From: JACKAQ01 sp020634975 [NCBI: Calditrichia bacterium]
GTDB lineage: Bacteria; Calditrichota; Calditrichia; RBG-13-44-9
Assembly (NCBI GenBank): GCA_020634975.1
Contig: JACKAQ010000001.1
Coordinates: forward strand, 2,852,001-2,916,000
DNA: 64,000 nucleotides
Direction: 5' to 3'
In this document: positions 1 to 9,336 of the stretch, one piece after another
Numbering within the stretch: position 1 is the first letter of the stretch
How the letters are laid out: every line of letters starts with the position of its first letter
Position numbers and translations under genes: made by a program
Notes under the pieces: model-generated
Databases searched by the model: none
What the model was told of the DNA's origin: nothing
The model's input: the letters and a program-made list of their open reading frames with translations, nothing else

Positions 1-2
1 CC

Positions 3-998
3 GTCGAAAAAGGGCAGTTCGAATACAATCTCACCGTTCCGGGTGTTGTGTTTCCATCGCCGGAACATATTTCGGTGCTCAGTGCGCCGATCGACGGATT
101 GGTGATTGCCATTCACGCCCACGAAGGCGAGGCGGTGCGACGCGGTCAAACGCTGCTGGAACTGGAAAGTCTGGAAATTGCCAATCTGGTTGCCGATCAC
201 CTGATTGCGCGTGCAGACGATACGTTTTACCAAAAGCAACTCGATCGCATGAAATTGCTGGTGGAAAAAAATATTCGCCCGCAACGCGATCTGGAACGCG
301 CAGAAGCCGATGCGATTCGCGCAAAAGCCGCCGTTCAGGCTAGTTACGCACGATTGCTGGCGCTCGGCGCATCCGAAAAATTGATTTCGCAATGGGAAAC
401 CGGCGAACGCGCCCACGCCCATCTGCCCATCACCGCGCAAATTGACGGAATCATCACCGAACACCTCATCGATATGGGACAGGCGGTGAATGCCTACCAA
501 AAAATGGGAACGCTGGTGAACACTTCGCAAGTGCTCATCAAAGGATACGTCGATCCGGAGGAAGGCGCATTGCTGCAACCGGGCGACAAAGTGCGCATCG
601 CGTTGCGGGAAATGCCCGATCAATTTATCGAAACGCGTATCGAAACGGTTGTGCCCACGCTCGACGAACTCAACAAATCGCTCACCGTAAATGTGCTCAC
701 CAAAACGACCGACAACTGGCCGCGACCCGGACAAACCGTGCGGCTGAATATCATTGCGAAATATCCGCAGGATGTGCTGCGTGTGCCCGTTTCTGCAGTG
801 GAATTTGAGGGCGACGACGCTGCCGTTTTCGTGAAAACCGGCGAACATACGTTTGAAAAACGGAACATCCGCGCCACCCGGCTGATGGGCGAAAACGTGA
901 TCGTCGCCAGCGGCTTGCAACCCGGCGAAACGGTGGCAATCAGTCAGGTATTCAGCCTGAAAGCGTTGGCGAAATACGAAGAGTTTGCGGAGGAATAA
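3..998 (+). CDS. RND efflux periplasmic adaptor subunit (HlyD/CusB type), 5' truncated by window edge
   Basis: This is the membrane-fusion protein that would link the inner-membrane RND pump encoded next to an outer-membrane channel. The frame is open to the first base of the window, so the true start lies upstream; the GTG at 48 is internal. The visible part begins with the lipoyl/barrel-sandwich half (residues reading SAPIDGLVIAIHAHEGEAVRRG, written here only as its hallmark pattern G-x-V-x-x-G-x-x-L), continues through an alpha-hairpin around nucleotides 200-400, a second lipoyl half and a beta-barrel domain. The last codons carry an SD-like GGAGG (989-993) for the permease, which starts 3 nt after the stop, so the two are co-translated. 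A TolC-like partner is not in the window. Family call is firm; substrate is inferred from the partner. Confidence 0.9.
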   Translation, partial: VEKGQFEYNLTVPGVVFPSPEHISVLSAPIDGLVIAIHAHEGEAVRRGQTLLELESLEIANLVADHLIARADDTFYQKQLDRMKLLVEKNIRPQRDLERAEADAIRAKAAVQASYARLLALGASEKLISQWETGERAHAHLPITAQIDGIITEHLIDMGQAVNAYQKMGTLVNTSQVLIKGYVDPEEGALLQPGDKVRIALREMPDQFIETRIETVVPTLDELNKSLTVNVLTKTTDNWPRPGQTVRLNIIAKYPQDVLRVPVSAVEFEGDDAAVFVKTGEHTFEKRNIRATRLMGENVIVASGLQPGETVAISQVFSLKALAKYEEFAEE

Positions 999-1001
999 AT
1001 T

Positions 1002-4000
1002 GTGATTTTACAACGGGTTATCGATTTCAGTTTGCGCCAAAAATACGTTGCGCTGGCGCTGGTTGCGCTCATGGGTTTCGGTGGATTTCAGGCGTTGCAG
1101 CAAATTCCCATCAACTCGCTGCCGGACGTAACGCCGGTGCAGGTTTTGGTGATTACCAAAGCAGGTCGCTACTCGCCGTTTGATGTGGAAAAGCTGGTCA
1201 GTTATCCCATCGAAACCGCGATGAACGGACTGCCGGATGTGAAAGAAGTGCGCTCGATTTCCCAGTTCGGGCTCTCCGCTGTAACCGTCGAATTTCAGGA
1301 AGATACGGATATTTATTTCGCCCGGCAGATGATCAGCCAGCGGTTGCAGAGTATCGTGGATGAACTGCCAGCGGGCGTTTCCGCGCCGCAACTCGGTCCC
1401 ATTTCCACCGCGCTCGGCGAAATTTACCAGTACGCCGTTCACGGTGACGGACACACGCTTACGGAACTGCGCACGATACAGGATTGGCTGATCGCGCCGC
1501 AGCTCAAAACCGTAAAAGGCGTTACGGAAATCAATTCGTTTGGCGGATTTGTGAAGCAATACGATGTGATCGTAATGCCAGGAAAATTACGCACTTACGG
1601 CATCAGTTTGAAAGAAGTGATGGACGCCATCGCCGATAACAACAGCGTTTCCGGCGGCAATTTTCTCGAACACAATCGCGAGCAATACATCATTCGCGGA
1701 TTCGGGCAAATCCGCAACGCGTCCGATCTCGAACAAATTATTGTGAAAGAACTGGAGCAGCGACCGGTGTATCTGCGGGATATCGCAGACATCCAGCTTG
1801 GCAAACAATTGCGTCAGGGCGCGGTCACCAAAGACGGTCACGGCGAAGTGGTCACCGGCATTGTGATGATGCTGCGCGGCGGCAACGGTCGCGAAGTGAT
1901 CAACGATATCGAAACGCGCATTGCGCAGGTCAACAAAGGTTTGCCGGAAGGCGTGCATATCGAAAAATTTTACGACCAGTCCGATCTGGTTGACCGCACC
2001 ACCAACACGCTGGCAACCAACCTCGTTGAAGGCGGATTTCTGGTCATTGTTGTGCTGCTCGCGCTGCTCGGCGAAATTCGCGGTGCGCTGATTGTTGCGG
2101 CGGTGATTCCGTTTTCGATGCTCTTTGCCTTTATCGGCATGCGCGAATTCGGGCTGGCTGCCAATTTGATGAGCCTCGGCGCTATCGACTTCGGGATGGT
2201 GGTGGACGGCTCTGTGGTAATGGTCGAAAACATGGTGCATCGCCTGCAGCACGATAAAGGCTCGCGGCTGGCGATCATGCGGCGCGCTGCCCACGAAGTT
2301 GCCCGCCCCATTTTTTTCGGCGTGCTGATTATTTTGATGGTGTATGTGCCCATCATGACCTTCGAAGGCATGGAAGGGATTCTCTTTCGCCCGATGGCGA
2401 TTACCGTTGCCACTGCCGTTTTCGGCTCGCTGATTTTGGCGTTCGTTTTCATTCCGGCGATTTCGGCAATCGTGTTCCGCAACGGCGTTAAAGTGAAAAG
2501 AAACATCATTTTGGATTGGCTGAAACCGCGATATGTGAAGTTGCTGAAATGGCACATTGCTCACCGCAAACCGGTGTTGGCCGGCGCGGTTGGCGTGTTC
2601 GCGCTGTCGATTGTGCTGATGTTTTTCACCGGCACGGAATTTTTGCCGGAGCTCGACGAAGGCTCGATTTTGGTTGAACAAATCCGTTTGCCCAGCGTAA
2701 CCCTGCGCGAATCGGTCGAAAATGCCAACTGGTTCGGCGGCGAGCTGGTTCGTAATATTCCCGAAATTAAATCGGTGGTGCCCAAAACCGGGCGTTCGGA
2801 TCTCGCCAACGACTGGATGGGTGTGCACCAAACCGATGTTTGGGTGCTGCTCAAACCGATGGACGAGTGGCGTCCGGGTATGACCAAAGAGAAAATTGCG
2901 GAAGAAATCCAGCCGTATCTGGAAACGGAACCGGGGTTGGCTTACAATTTTACCCAGCCGATCGCCATGCGGGTGGATGAGCTGACCAGCGGCGTGAAAT
3001 CCGATGTCGCCGTAAAAATTTATGGCGAAGAAATGGACATTCTCAATCGCGTTGGCGAGGCGATTGCCAAAGTGGTCGAAAAGCTGCCGGGAACGGACAA
3101 TTATTTTCTCGAACAAACCACCGGTCAGCCGTATCTGAACATCGACATTGATCGCGAAGCGGTTGCCGCGTTCGGGCTGAATGTGAATGACGTGCAGCGC
3201 GTTATCGAAACGGGCATCGGCGGGCAAACCGTCAGCGAAGTGTTCGAAGGTCAGCGGCGATTCGATATCGTCGTGCGTTTTCCGGAGGATTTGCGCGATA
3301 ATTTTGAGAAGATCATGCAGATTCCCGTTTATTTGCCCAGCGGCGGATTTATTCCGCTGAAGCGGGTTGCCAAAATTGTGGCGCAGGAAGGCCCGCGCGA
3401 AATCGCCCGCGAAAACGGCTGGCGGCGTGTGATCGTCGGCGCGAACCTTCGCGATATGGATATCGGCACGTATGTCGCCAATTTGCAAACCGCCATCGAT
3501 ACGCAGGTGGATGTGCCGCCCGGTTATTTTCTGGAATTCAGCGGCGCGTTCGAAAACCAGCAGCGCGCGATGCGCCATTTGATGATCGTTGTGCCGCTAT
3601 CGCTGTTCATCATTTTGGGGTTGATGTATATGATGTTCGGCGAAATGCGCTATGTTTTCCTCATTTTCCTCAATTTGCCGTTTGCGCTCTCCGGCGGGAT
3701 TTTCCTGCTGTGGGTGCGCGGATTTTATCTATCGGTTTCTGCGAGTATCGGATTTGTGGCGCTATTCGGTGTAGCGGTGCTCAACGGTATTGTGCTGGTT
3801 TCGCACCTCAACGAAATGCGTCGCCAGGGTAAAAATGTGCACGATACGGTCATCGAAGGCTCAGCCGATCGTCTCCGTCCCGTGCTGATGACCGCGCTGG
3901 TCGCCAGCCTCGGGTTTATCCCGATGGCCTTCAATGTCGGACCGGGATCGGAAGTGCAGCGACCGTTGGCAACCGTGGTTATCGGCGGGCTGATCACCGC

Positions 4001-4127
4001 AACATTTCTCACGCTGTTCGTTTTGCCAACCATTTACAACTGGCTGGAAAAGGACGACCGAATTCCCCGGATGCCCACCGAAGAAACGTTTGAAGAAGAA
4101 GGCGAACTGGTTAACGGTGCAATGTAA
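1002..4127 (+). CDS. Heavy-metal efflux RND permease, CzcA/CusA (HME) family
   Basis: Inner-membrane proton-driven pump of 1041 aa, the normal length for the HME-RND family. It starts at GTG 1002 after a GGAGG. The N-terminus shows the usual first transmembrane helix followed by the porter domain. Transmembrane helix 4 carries the pattern DFG-x3-DG-x4-VEN (about residues 396-410), with the three acidic residues known to be needed for proton coupling in CzcA. CusA-type copper/silver pumps instead have an A-I-G start to this motif, so divalent metals (zinc, cobalt, cadmium or nickel) are more likely than copper or silver; that is inference from the motif. A second membrane block near residues 860-1020 completes the 12-helix plan. 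It is coupled to the adaptor upstream and followed by a two-component system at 4208, which probably controls it. Confidence 0.95.
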   Translation: MILQRVIDFSLRQKYVALALVALMGFGGFQALQQIPINSLPDVTPVQVLVITKAGRYSPFDVEKLVSYPIETAMNGLPDVKEVRSISQFGLSAVTVEFQEDTDIYFARQMISQRLQSIVDELPAGVSAPQLGPISTALGEIYQYAVHGDGHTLTELRTIQDWLIAPQLKTVKGVTEINSFGGFVKQYDVIVMPGKLRTYGISLKEVMDAIADNNSVSGGNFLEHNREQYIIRGFGQIRNASDLEQIIVKELEQRPVYLRDIADIQLGKQLRQGAVTKDGHGEVVTGIVMMLRGGNGREVINDIETRIAQVNKGLPEGVHIEKFYDQSDLVDRTTNTLATNLVEGGFLVIVVLLALLGEIRGALIVAAVIPFSMLFAFIGMREFGLAANLMSLGAIDFGMVVDGSVVMVENMVHRLQHDKGSRLAIMRRAAHEVARPIFFGVLIILMVYVPIMTFEGMEGILFRPMAITVATAVFGSLILAFVFIPAISAIVFRNGVKVKRNIILDWLKPRYVKLLKWHIAHRKPVLAGAVGVFALSIVLMFFTGTEFLPELDEGSILVEQIRLPSVTLRESVENANWFGGELVRNIPEIKSVVPKTGRSDLANDWMGVHQTDVWVLLKPMDEWRPGMTKEKIAEEIQPYLETEPGLAYNFTQPIAMRVDELTSGVKSDVAVKIYGEEMDILNRVGEAIAKVVEKLPGTDNYFLEQTTGQPYLNIDIDREAVAAFGLNVNDVQRVIETGIGGQTVSEVFEGQRRFDIVVRFPEDLRDNFEKIMQIPVYLPSGGFIPLKRVAKIVAQEGPREIARENGWRRVIVGANLRDMDIGTYVANLQTAIDTQVDVPPGYFLEFSGAFENQQRAMRHLMIVVPLSLFIILGLMYMMFGEMRYVFLIFLNLPFALSGGIFLLWVRGFYLSVSASIGFVALFGVAVLNGIVLVSHLNEMRRQGKNVHDTVIEGSADRLRPVLMTALVASLGFIPMAFNVGPGSEVQRPLATVVIGGLITATFLTLFVLPTIYNWLEKDDRIPRMPTEETFEEEGELVNGAM

Positions 4128-4207
4128 TTTTTAGGGATAGTCAAAAAACAGATGCTTTTTATAATACAAAACGGTATGTTTTAACTGAATATCGATCAGG
4201 TTAGCGA

Positions 4208-4885
4208 ATGAAAGTATTGATTGTTGAAGATGAAAAAAAAGTTGCCCAATTTATCGAACGGGGACTTTCTGAAGAAAATTTTGAGGTTGCAGTGGTCAAC
4301 GATGGCGATGCCGGTTTAGCAATGGCAATGTCCAATTCGTTTGATCTTGTTATTCTCGATTTGATGTTGCCGGGAAAATCCGGGCTGGATGTTTGCCGGG
4401 AACTTCGCCAATACGACACCAAAATACCGGTGCTGATGCTCACCGCCCGCGATACCGTGGAAGATAAAGTTCGCGGATTGGAATGCGGCGCGGATGACTA
4501 TCTCACCAAGCCCTTTTCTTTTGACGAACTGATTGCGCGGCTGCGCGCACTGGCTCGCCGGGTGGAACGGAAAGATGCGCCGATGCTGGTTATCGACGAT
4601 TTAACCGTTGATGTGCTCACCCGGAAAGCGTTTCGCAGCGGAGAAGAAATTTACCTTTCCGCCAAAGAATTCGATCTGTTGGTGTATTTCCTCAAAAACC
4701 GCAATAAGGTTATTTCCCGCCAAATGCTCGCCGAAAACGTATGGGATATCCATTTCGATACCGGCACCAATTACATCGATGTTTATGTCAATTATCTGCG
4801 GAACAAACTTAAGGCCGGCTCCGGTCGCCAGCTGATTTTTACCATTCGCGGCAGCGGTTATATTATGAAAGATGTTCATGCTTAA
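4208..4885 (+). CDS. OmpR/PhoB-family response regulator, metal-efflux associated
   Basis: DNA-binding response regulator of 225 aa. The receiver domain has the acidic pair D8/E9, the phosphoacceptor D51 (in LDLMLPG), the switch threonine T79 and K101 before a cis-proline. The C-terminal half (about 125-222) is an OmpR-type winged helix ending in the usual R-G-x-G-Y. It lies 80 nt after the RND permease stop and overlaps the following kinase gene by 14 nt, so it is translationally coupled to its cognate kinase. By analogy with CusRS/CzcRS arrangements it likely activates the pump operon in response to periplasmic metal; this is inferred from context. It has a paralogue in the window at 20320. 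Confidence 0.93.
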   Translation: MKVLIVEDEKKVAQFIERGLSEENFEVAVVNDGDAGLAMAMSNSFDLVILDLMLPGKSGLDVCRELRQYDTKIPVLMLTARDTVEDKVRGLECGADDYLTKPFSFDELIARLRALARRVERKDAPMLVIDDLTVDVLTRKAFRSGEEIYLSAKEFDLLVYFLKNRNKVISRQMLAENVWDIHFDTGTNYIDVYVNYLRNKLKAGSGRQLIFTIRGSGYIMKDVHA

Positions 4886-6290
4886 GAGTATCAAAGGCAA
4901 AATAATTTTGTGGAATGCGACGGTGCTCATCTCTGTTTTGGTCGCTGCGGAATTGCTCAGCTATTTTTACCTGCGGGATTATCTCTATTCAAAATTTGAT
5001 GCCACATTGCGCGCCGAATGTGTGGAAATGAAAGCGGGCATCGTTTACCGTAACGGAAAACTCGGTCATTTTGATGAAGATGAGTGGGAAGAACGGGAAC
5101 ATGTGGAATTTGGCGAACACGCCCTTTATGTTCAAATCACCGGCGAAACCGGTGAAACAGTCCGGCGAACCCAAAATATGATAAACCTCGGATTGGTGTT
5201 TGGCGTTTTCGGCAACAACAATCCGGCAAGCCCGGAATACCGGAACCAGAGAGTTTCGGATCACACATTCCGGATGGCGGAAGTGCCGCTGGTGCACAGC
5301 GGTAAAAATGTCGGGTGGATAACCGCAGCTATTTTGCTGGATGATGTGGAAGATTTTCTGGCATCGATGATCAACGCATTTCTGATTTTTACACCAATTT
5401 GCATTGGTATTGCGTTGTTTGGCATTTGGCGAATTTCTTTGCGCTCGCTGAAACCGATTGCCCGGATCGCCAATATTGCCGGGCAAATAATAGAATCCGG
5501 TGATCTGAACGTGCGCATCGATGACCATCGCCCGGATGAGGAATTAGCAAAGTTGGTCAGCACGCTCAACCATTTGTTTGCGAAACTGGAAGATTCGTTC
5601 GAGCAAATCAAACAATTTTCCGCGAATGCATCGCACGAGTTGCGCACGCCGTTAACCATTTTGCGCGGGCACATCGAGGTGTGCCTCAGCCGGGAACGCA
5701 CCGCCATTGAATACCGCGAAACGCTTAGCGAACTGCTCGACGAAGTGTTGCGGATGAGCGGTATCGTCAACAATTTGTTGCTACTGGCGCGGATCGATGC
5801 GGATTCTGCACCAATGGAAATGACCGTTGTGAAACTCGACGAACTGGTTCGCGAAAACCTCGAACAAATGGCGCTGATCGGGAAAAAGCACAAAATTGCC
5901 ATCGAATGCGATATCTGCCAACCCATCGAAGTTGTCGGCAACACCCGCAGGTTGTCGGAAGTGCTGCTCAATTTATTGGACAACGCCATCAAATATAATC
6001 GCGATGGCGGAACGGTAACCGTTTCGTTAACCGCCGGTGGCGAGCAGGCAGTGCTGAAAATTTCGGACAACGGAATCGGCATTCCCCGGGAAGATCAGGA
6101 TAAAATTTTTGAACGGTTTTACCGGGTCGATAAAGCCCGCTCGCGCGAATACGGCGGCAGCGGACTCGGTTTGGCTATCGTAAAATGGATTGTGGATGAA
6201 CATAACGGCAGCATTTCCGTCAGTAGCGATCCCGGAAAAGGCAGTTGTTTTACGATCACATTTCCCTCCGTTGTATACGAGCCCAACTGA
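4872..6290 (+). CDS. Membrane sensor histidine kinase paired with the 4208 regulator
   Basis: Protein of 472 aa (471 or fewer if the second ATG at 4878 is used). A first membrane helix lies near residues 12-31, a periplasmic sensing segment of about 130 residues follows, then a second helix near 168-190, a HAMP linker, a HisKA domain with the phosphorylated H255 (in A-S-H-E-L-R-T-P), and an HATPase domain with N-box (L-L-D-N-A), G1 (D-N-G-I-G-I) and G2 (G-S-G-L-G-L) motifs. It overlaps the regulator gene by 14 nt. The periplasmic domain has no obvious cysteine/histidine metal cluster by eye, so the ligand is not assigned. Architecture matches the CusS-like heavy-metal sensor class. Confidence 0.92.
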   Translation: MFMLKSIKGKIILWNATVLISVLVAAELLSYFYLRDYLYSKFDATLRAECVEMKAGIVYRNGKLGHFDEDEWEEREHVEFGEHALYVQITGETGETVRRTQNMINLGLVFGVFGNNNPASPEYRNQRVSDHTFRMAEVPLVHSGKNVGWITAAILLDDVEDFLASMINAFLIFTPICIGIALFGIWRISLRSLKPIARIANIAGQIIESGDLNVRIDDHRPDEELAKLVSTLNHLFAKLEDSFEQIKQFSANASHELRTPLTILRGHIEVCLSRERTAIEYRETLSELLDEVLRMSGIVNNLLLLARIDADSAPMEMTVVKLDELVRENLEQMALIGKKHKIAIECDICQPIEVVGNTRRLSEVLLNLLDNAIKYNRDGGTVTVSLTAGGEQAVLKISDNGIGIPREDQDKIFERFYRVDKARSREYGGSGLGLAIVKWIVDEHNGSISVSSDPGKGSCFTITFPSVVYEPN

Positions 6291-6384
6291 CCTGAATTGC
6301 AGAATAGCGAATTTCATTTTGGCGCTTGACTTTTTATCAAATGCACCGCAGATTATCGGGCGTTTTGCAAATGAAGGAAAAGTT

Positions 6385-7077
6385 TTGAGCAACGGCACAT
6401 TATATTTAGTCAGCACACCCATCGGAAACCTCGAAGATATTACCCTGCGAGCGCTGCGGATTCTCAAAGAATCCGATTTGATTCTCGCAGAAGACACCCG
6501 CACCACCGGACGTTTACTCGCACATTTTGAAATAAAAAACCGGATGATGAGCTACCACGCCCACAACGAAACCGGCAGAATTCCCCAGGTTATCGGATAC
6601 ATGAAAGACGGCCAGCAGATCGCTTTGGTTACCGATGCAGGCACGCCGGGTATCTCCGATCCCGGTCACCGGTTGGTAAAAGCTGCGATCCAATCGCAAA
6701 TCCCGATCGTCCCGATTCCCGGCGCAACGGCGCTAATTCCTGCAATAACGGCATCTGGTTTGCCGTCACAACGCTTTGTTTTTGAAGGATTTCTGCCCAG
6801 AAAAAAAGGGCGCCAAACCAAACTGCAACAACTGGCGGAAGAACCCGGCACTATCATTATATATGAGTCAGCCCTGCGGCTGGAAAAAACAATTCGAGAT
6901 ATTGTAAAGATCATGGGAAATCGTTATATTGTTGTTTCGCGTGAACTGACCAAGAAATTTGAAGAGTTTATTCGCGGATCAGCGGAAGATGTGCTCGGCA
7001 AAATGGAAAGTCATACATTAAAAGGTGAGATCGTGCTGTTGATTGCCGGGACAGATTTTAAACCAATTGAAGAATGA
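6385..7077 (+). CDS. rsmI: 16S rRNA (cytidine(1402)-2'-O)-methyltransferase
   Basis: SAM-dependent methyltransferase of the tetrapyrrole-methylase fold that 2'-O-methylates C1402 in the decoding centre of 16S rRNA. The N-terminus (T-L-Y-L-V-S-T-P-I-G-N-L-x-D) is diagnostic, followed by L-A-E-D-T-R and the G-T-P-G-I-S-D-P-G loop. I place the start at TTG 6385, preceded by an AAGGA at 6374-6378. The frame stays open further upstream, but that extension runs through the kinase gene in another frame and looks unlike RsmI. The resulting 230 aa lack the extra C-terminal helical domain found in longer homologues. It opens a run with the phospholipid genes (12 nt to the next start). Confidence 0.93.
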   Translation: MSNGTLYLVSTPIGNLEDITLRALRILKESDLILAEDTRTTGRLLAHFEIKNRMMSYHAHNETGRIPQVIGYMKDGQQIALVTDAGTPGISDPGHRLVKAAIQSQIPIVPIPGATALIPAITASGLPSQRFVFEGFLPRKKGRQTKLQQLAEEPGTIIIYESALRLEKTIRDIVKIMGNRYIVVSRELTKKFEEFIRGSAEDVLGKMESHTLKGEIVLLIAGTDFKPIEE

Positions 7078-7089
7078 AAGAAACGTTGA

Positions 7090-7719
7090 ATGCCTAAACG
7101 TGAATTTCGCCTGATAACGCCCGGGATCAAAGATGGGTTTATTAAAGTTATCGAGAAGCCTGTAGATTTTTTTATTAAACGGAACGTCAGCCCCAATTTT
7201 TTCACCATCCTCGGCCTCGTATTATCGGGTGTCGGGGCATTTTTTTATGCGGAAGGGTATTTGGTTTGGGGAGGTGTTTTTATCCTGATCGGCGGTATCA
7301 GCGATACGTTTGATGGAAAAATCGCCCGAACCCGAAACATTGCCACCAAGTTCGGTGCTGTTTTGGATTCCAGCCTGGATCGCTATGCGGAATTTTTGAT
7401 GTTCCTCGGTATCATGATTTATCTGATGCGTATTGATACGCCGCTGCATTACTGGACATCGATCATCGCTTTTTTTGCGCTGATGGGATCGATTATGGTC
7501 AGCTATGTCCGCGCCCGCGCAGAAGGATTGGGCATGGAAGGCAAGGTAGGGATGATGCAACGGGCAGAACGCATTGTGCTGATCGGTATTGCGTCGCTGG
7601 TGCATGAATACGCACTGATCGGTGTGGTGTGGATTGTTGCTTTGTTTGCAAATATTACAGCTATCCAACGCATCCATTCTGTTTGGAAAGAGGAAAAAGA
7701 AGAACTGCGAAAAAAGTAA
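7090..7719 (+). CDS. CDP-alcohol phosphatidyltransferase, probable phosphatidylinositol-phosphate synthase
   Basis: Integral membrane enzyme of 209 aa that transfers a phosphatidyl group from CDP-diacylglycerol to an alcohol. The full family signature is present: D72-x2-D75-G76-x2-A79-R80-x8-G89-x3-D93-x3-D97, giving the four metal-binding aspartates. About six hydrophobic helices follow the usual plan. The gene sits 141 nt upstream of inositol-3-phosphate synthase, so inositol-1-phosphate is a plausible acceptor, yielding phosphatidylinositol phosphate as in actinobacteria and in the inositol-lipid cluster of Bacteroides. The family call is firm; the acceptor is inferred from the neighbour. 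Alternatives are phosphatidylglycerophosphate synthase or an archaetidylinositol-phosphate-like synthase. Confidence 0.85.
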   Translation: MPKREFRLITPGIKDGFIKVIEKPVDFFIKRNVSPNFFTILGLVLSGVGAFFYAEGYLVWGGVFILIGGISDTFDGKIARTRNIATKFGAVLDSSLDRYAEFLMFLGIMIYLMRIDTPLHYWTSIIAFFALMGSIMVSYVRARAEGLGMEGKVGMMQRAERIVLIGIASLVHEYALIGVVWIVALFANITAIQRIHSVWKEEKEELRKK

Positions 7720-7781
7720 ACGATGGTGTGTGGTTTATCTAACCTGTTGATTTTTATTTATTTAAATTAAGAGTGATGACA

Positions 7782-7803
7782 GATGTTCTTTAAAAAGAGC
7801 ATC
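7782..7803. terminator. Weak hairpin between phosphatidyltransferase and inositol-phosphate synthase genes
   Basis: Ten-base arms GATGTTCTTT and AAAGAGCATC pair with one G-U and a two-base loop. There is no good U-tract, so it may be a pause or an mRNA-stability hairpin in the leader of the inositol-phosphate synthase gene rather than a true terminator. Confidence 0.35.
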
Positions 7804-7860
7804 CGTTTAACTTGCGCGCAAAAATTGATGCGGCAATAATTTTAGAAGGAGTTTTACATT

Positions 7861-9189
7861 ATGTCTAAAAAACAAGCACTTGAAATCCAGCCTGCCAAAG
7901 GGAAAATGGGTATCGTAACACCGGGAATGGGTGCCGTGGCTACCACATTTATTGCCGGTGTAATAGCCGTTCGCAAAGGATTGGGCAAGCCGATTGGCTC
8001 GTTAACCCAAATGGGCACCATCCGGTTGGGCAAGCGCACGGAACACCGCGCGCCGATGATCAAAGAGTTTGTGCCATTGACAGATTTAAACGATATCGTA
8101 TTTGGCGGATGGGATATTTTCCCGGATGACGCATACGAATCCGCGGTAAACGCCGGTGTTTTGGAAAAGGATTTGCTGGACAAAATTCGTCCGGAACTTC
8201 AGGCAATTAAGCCGTGGAAAGGCGTTTTTGATCAAAATTATGTAAAAAAACTGAACGGCACTTACGTAAAATCCGGCGGCACAAAATGGGATTACGCCCA
8301 AATGCTGATGGATGATATGAAAAAATTTAAAGAAGATAACAATCTGGATCGATTGGTGATGGTCTGGTGCGGCAGTACCGAAATTTACATGAAGCCGCAC
8401 GAAATCCACAACGATTTGGAAAGCTTCGAAAAAGCGCTGAAAGAAAACCATCCGGCGATTCCGCCGAGCATGATTTACGCATACGCCGCAGTTAAAATGG
8501 GCGTGCCTTATGCGAACGGCGCACCGAACCTGTCTGTCGATGTTCCGGCATTGCACCAGTTGGCAAAAGAAACCCAAACACCCATTCACGGAAAAGATTT
8601 CAAAACCGGCCAAACACTGATGAAAACCATCCTCGCACCGGGATTGAAAACCCGTCTGCTCGGGCTTTCCGGCTGGTTCTCCACCAATATTTTGGGCAAC
8701 CGTGATGGCGAAGTGCTGGATGATCCGGAATCTTTCAAAACCAAAGAAGAAAGCAAGCTTTCGGTGCTGGAACAAATTCTGCAGCCGGAATTGTATCCCG
8801 ATTTATACAAAGATTTTTACCACAAAGTGCGGATCAACTACTATCCCCCGCGCGGTGATAACAAAGAAGGTTGGGATAACATCGATATTTTTGGCTGGCT
8901 GAATTACCCGATGCAAATCAAAATCGACTTCCTGTGCCGGGACAGTATTTTGGCCGCCCCGATTGTGCTGGATCTTGCGCTATTTATGGATTTGGCCAAA
9001 CGCGCCGGATTTCAGGGCATCCAGGAATGGCTCTCATTTTATTTCAAAAGCCCGCTCGTTAAGCCGGGATTATATCCCGAGCACGACATTTTTATTCAGC
9101 ACATGAAGCTGAAAAACACCCTTCGTTTTATGATGGGCGAAGAACAAATAACGCACCTGGGCGCGGATTATTATCAAAATTACAAATAA
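7861..9189 (+). CDS. ino1: Inositol-3-phosphate synthase
   Basis: NAD-dependent cyclase converting glucose-6-phosphate to 1D-myo-inositol 3-phosphate. The 442-aa protein begins with a Rossmann turn (G-I-V-T-P-G-M-G-A-V), and carries the family landmarks N-x-S-V-D-V-P-A, G-K-D-F-K-T-G-Q-T and the L-G-N-R-D-G loop followed by the K-T-K-E-E-S-K region that holds catalytic lysines in known enzymes. Length and landmarks fit the shorter prokaryotic type, not the roughly 530-aa fungal type. A strong AAGGAG lies at 7845-7852, eight or so bases before ATG. With the upstream phosphatidyltransferase it forms a likely inositol-phospholipid module; no inositol monophosphatase or PIP phosphatase gene is nearby. 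Confidence 0.95.
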   Translation: MSKKQALEIQPAKGKMGIVTPGMGAVATTFIAGVIAVRKGLGKPIGSLTQMGTIRLGKRTEHRAPMIKEFVPLTDLNDIVFGGWDIFPDDAYESAVNAGVLEKDLLDKIRPELQAIKPWKGVFDQNYVKKLNGTYVKSGGTKWDYAQMLMDDMKKFKEDNNLDRLVMVWCGSTEIYMKPHEIHNDLESFEKALKENHPAIPPSMIYAYAAVKMGVPYANGAPNLSVDVPALHQLAKETQTPIHGKDFKTGQTLMKTILAPGLKTRLLGLSGWFSTNILGNRDGEVLDDPESFKTKEESKLSVLEQILQPELYPDLYKDFYHKVRINYYPPRGDNKEGWDNIDIFGWLNYPMQIKIDFLCRDSILAAPIVLDLALFMDLAKRAGFQGIQEWLSFYFKSPLVKPGLYPEHDIFIQHMKLKNTLRFMMGEEQITHLGADYYQNYK

Positions 9190-9217
9190 ACGTTTTTACC
9201 AACGGGTATTCTGGTTT

Positions 9218-9242
9218 GCCCCGGGCGAAATCGTTCCGGGGC
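9218..9242. terminator. Hairpin downstream of inositol-3-phosphate synthase
   Basis: Arms GCCCCGG (9218-9224) and CCGGGGC (9236-9242) form a 7-bp GC-rich stem with an 11-base loop in the gap before the MATE gene. It lacks a clear U-run, so termination is plausible but not certain. Confidence 0.45.
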
Positions 9243-9336
9243 TATCAGTTTCAGAGGGTATTGCGCCGCGTTTTTTTTTCGGTGCTAAACGGAAGCTGCT
9301 GCTGAAAAATTACCCGCCGGTCGTTTATCAAAACAG

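Noticed and set aside
1587-3578. Open frame of 663 codons on the minus strand
   Set aside because: It lies wholly inside the RND permease gene in antisense, is rich in His, Arg and Asn in the way of antisense shadows, and has no recognisable domain.
6190-6384. N-terminal extension of rsmI
   Set aside because: Overlaps the kinase 3' end in another frame, does not resemble RsmI; the TTG at 6385 has a suitable SD and begins the conserved domain.
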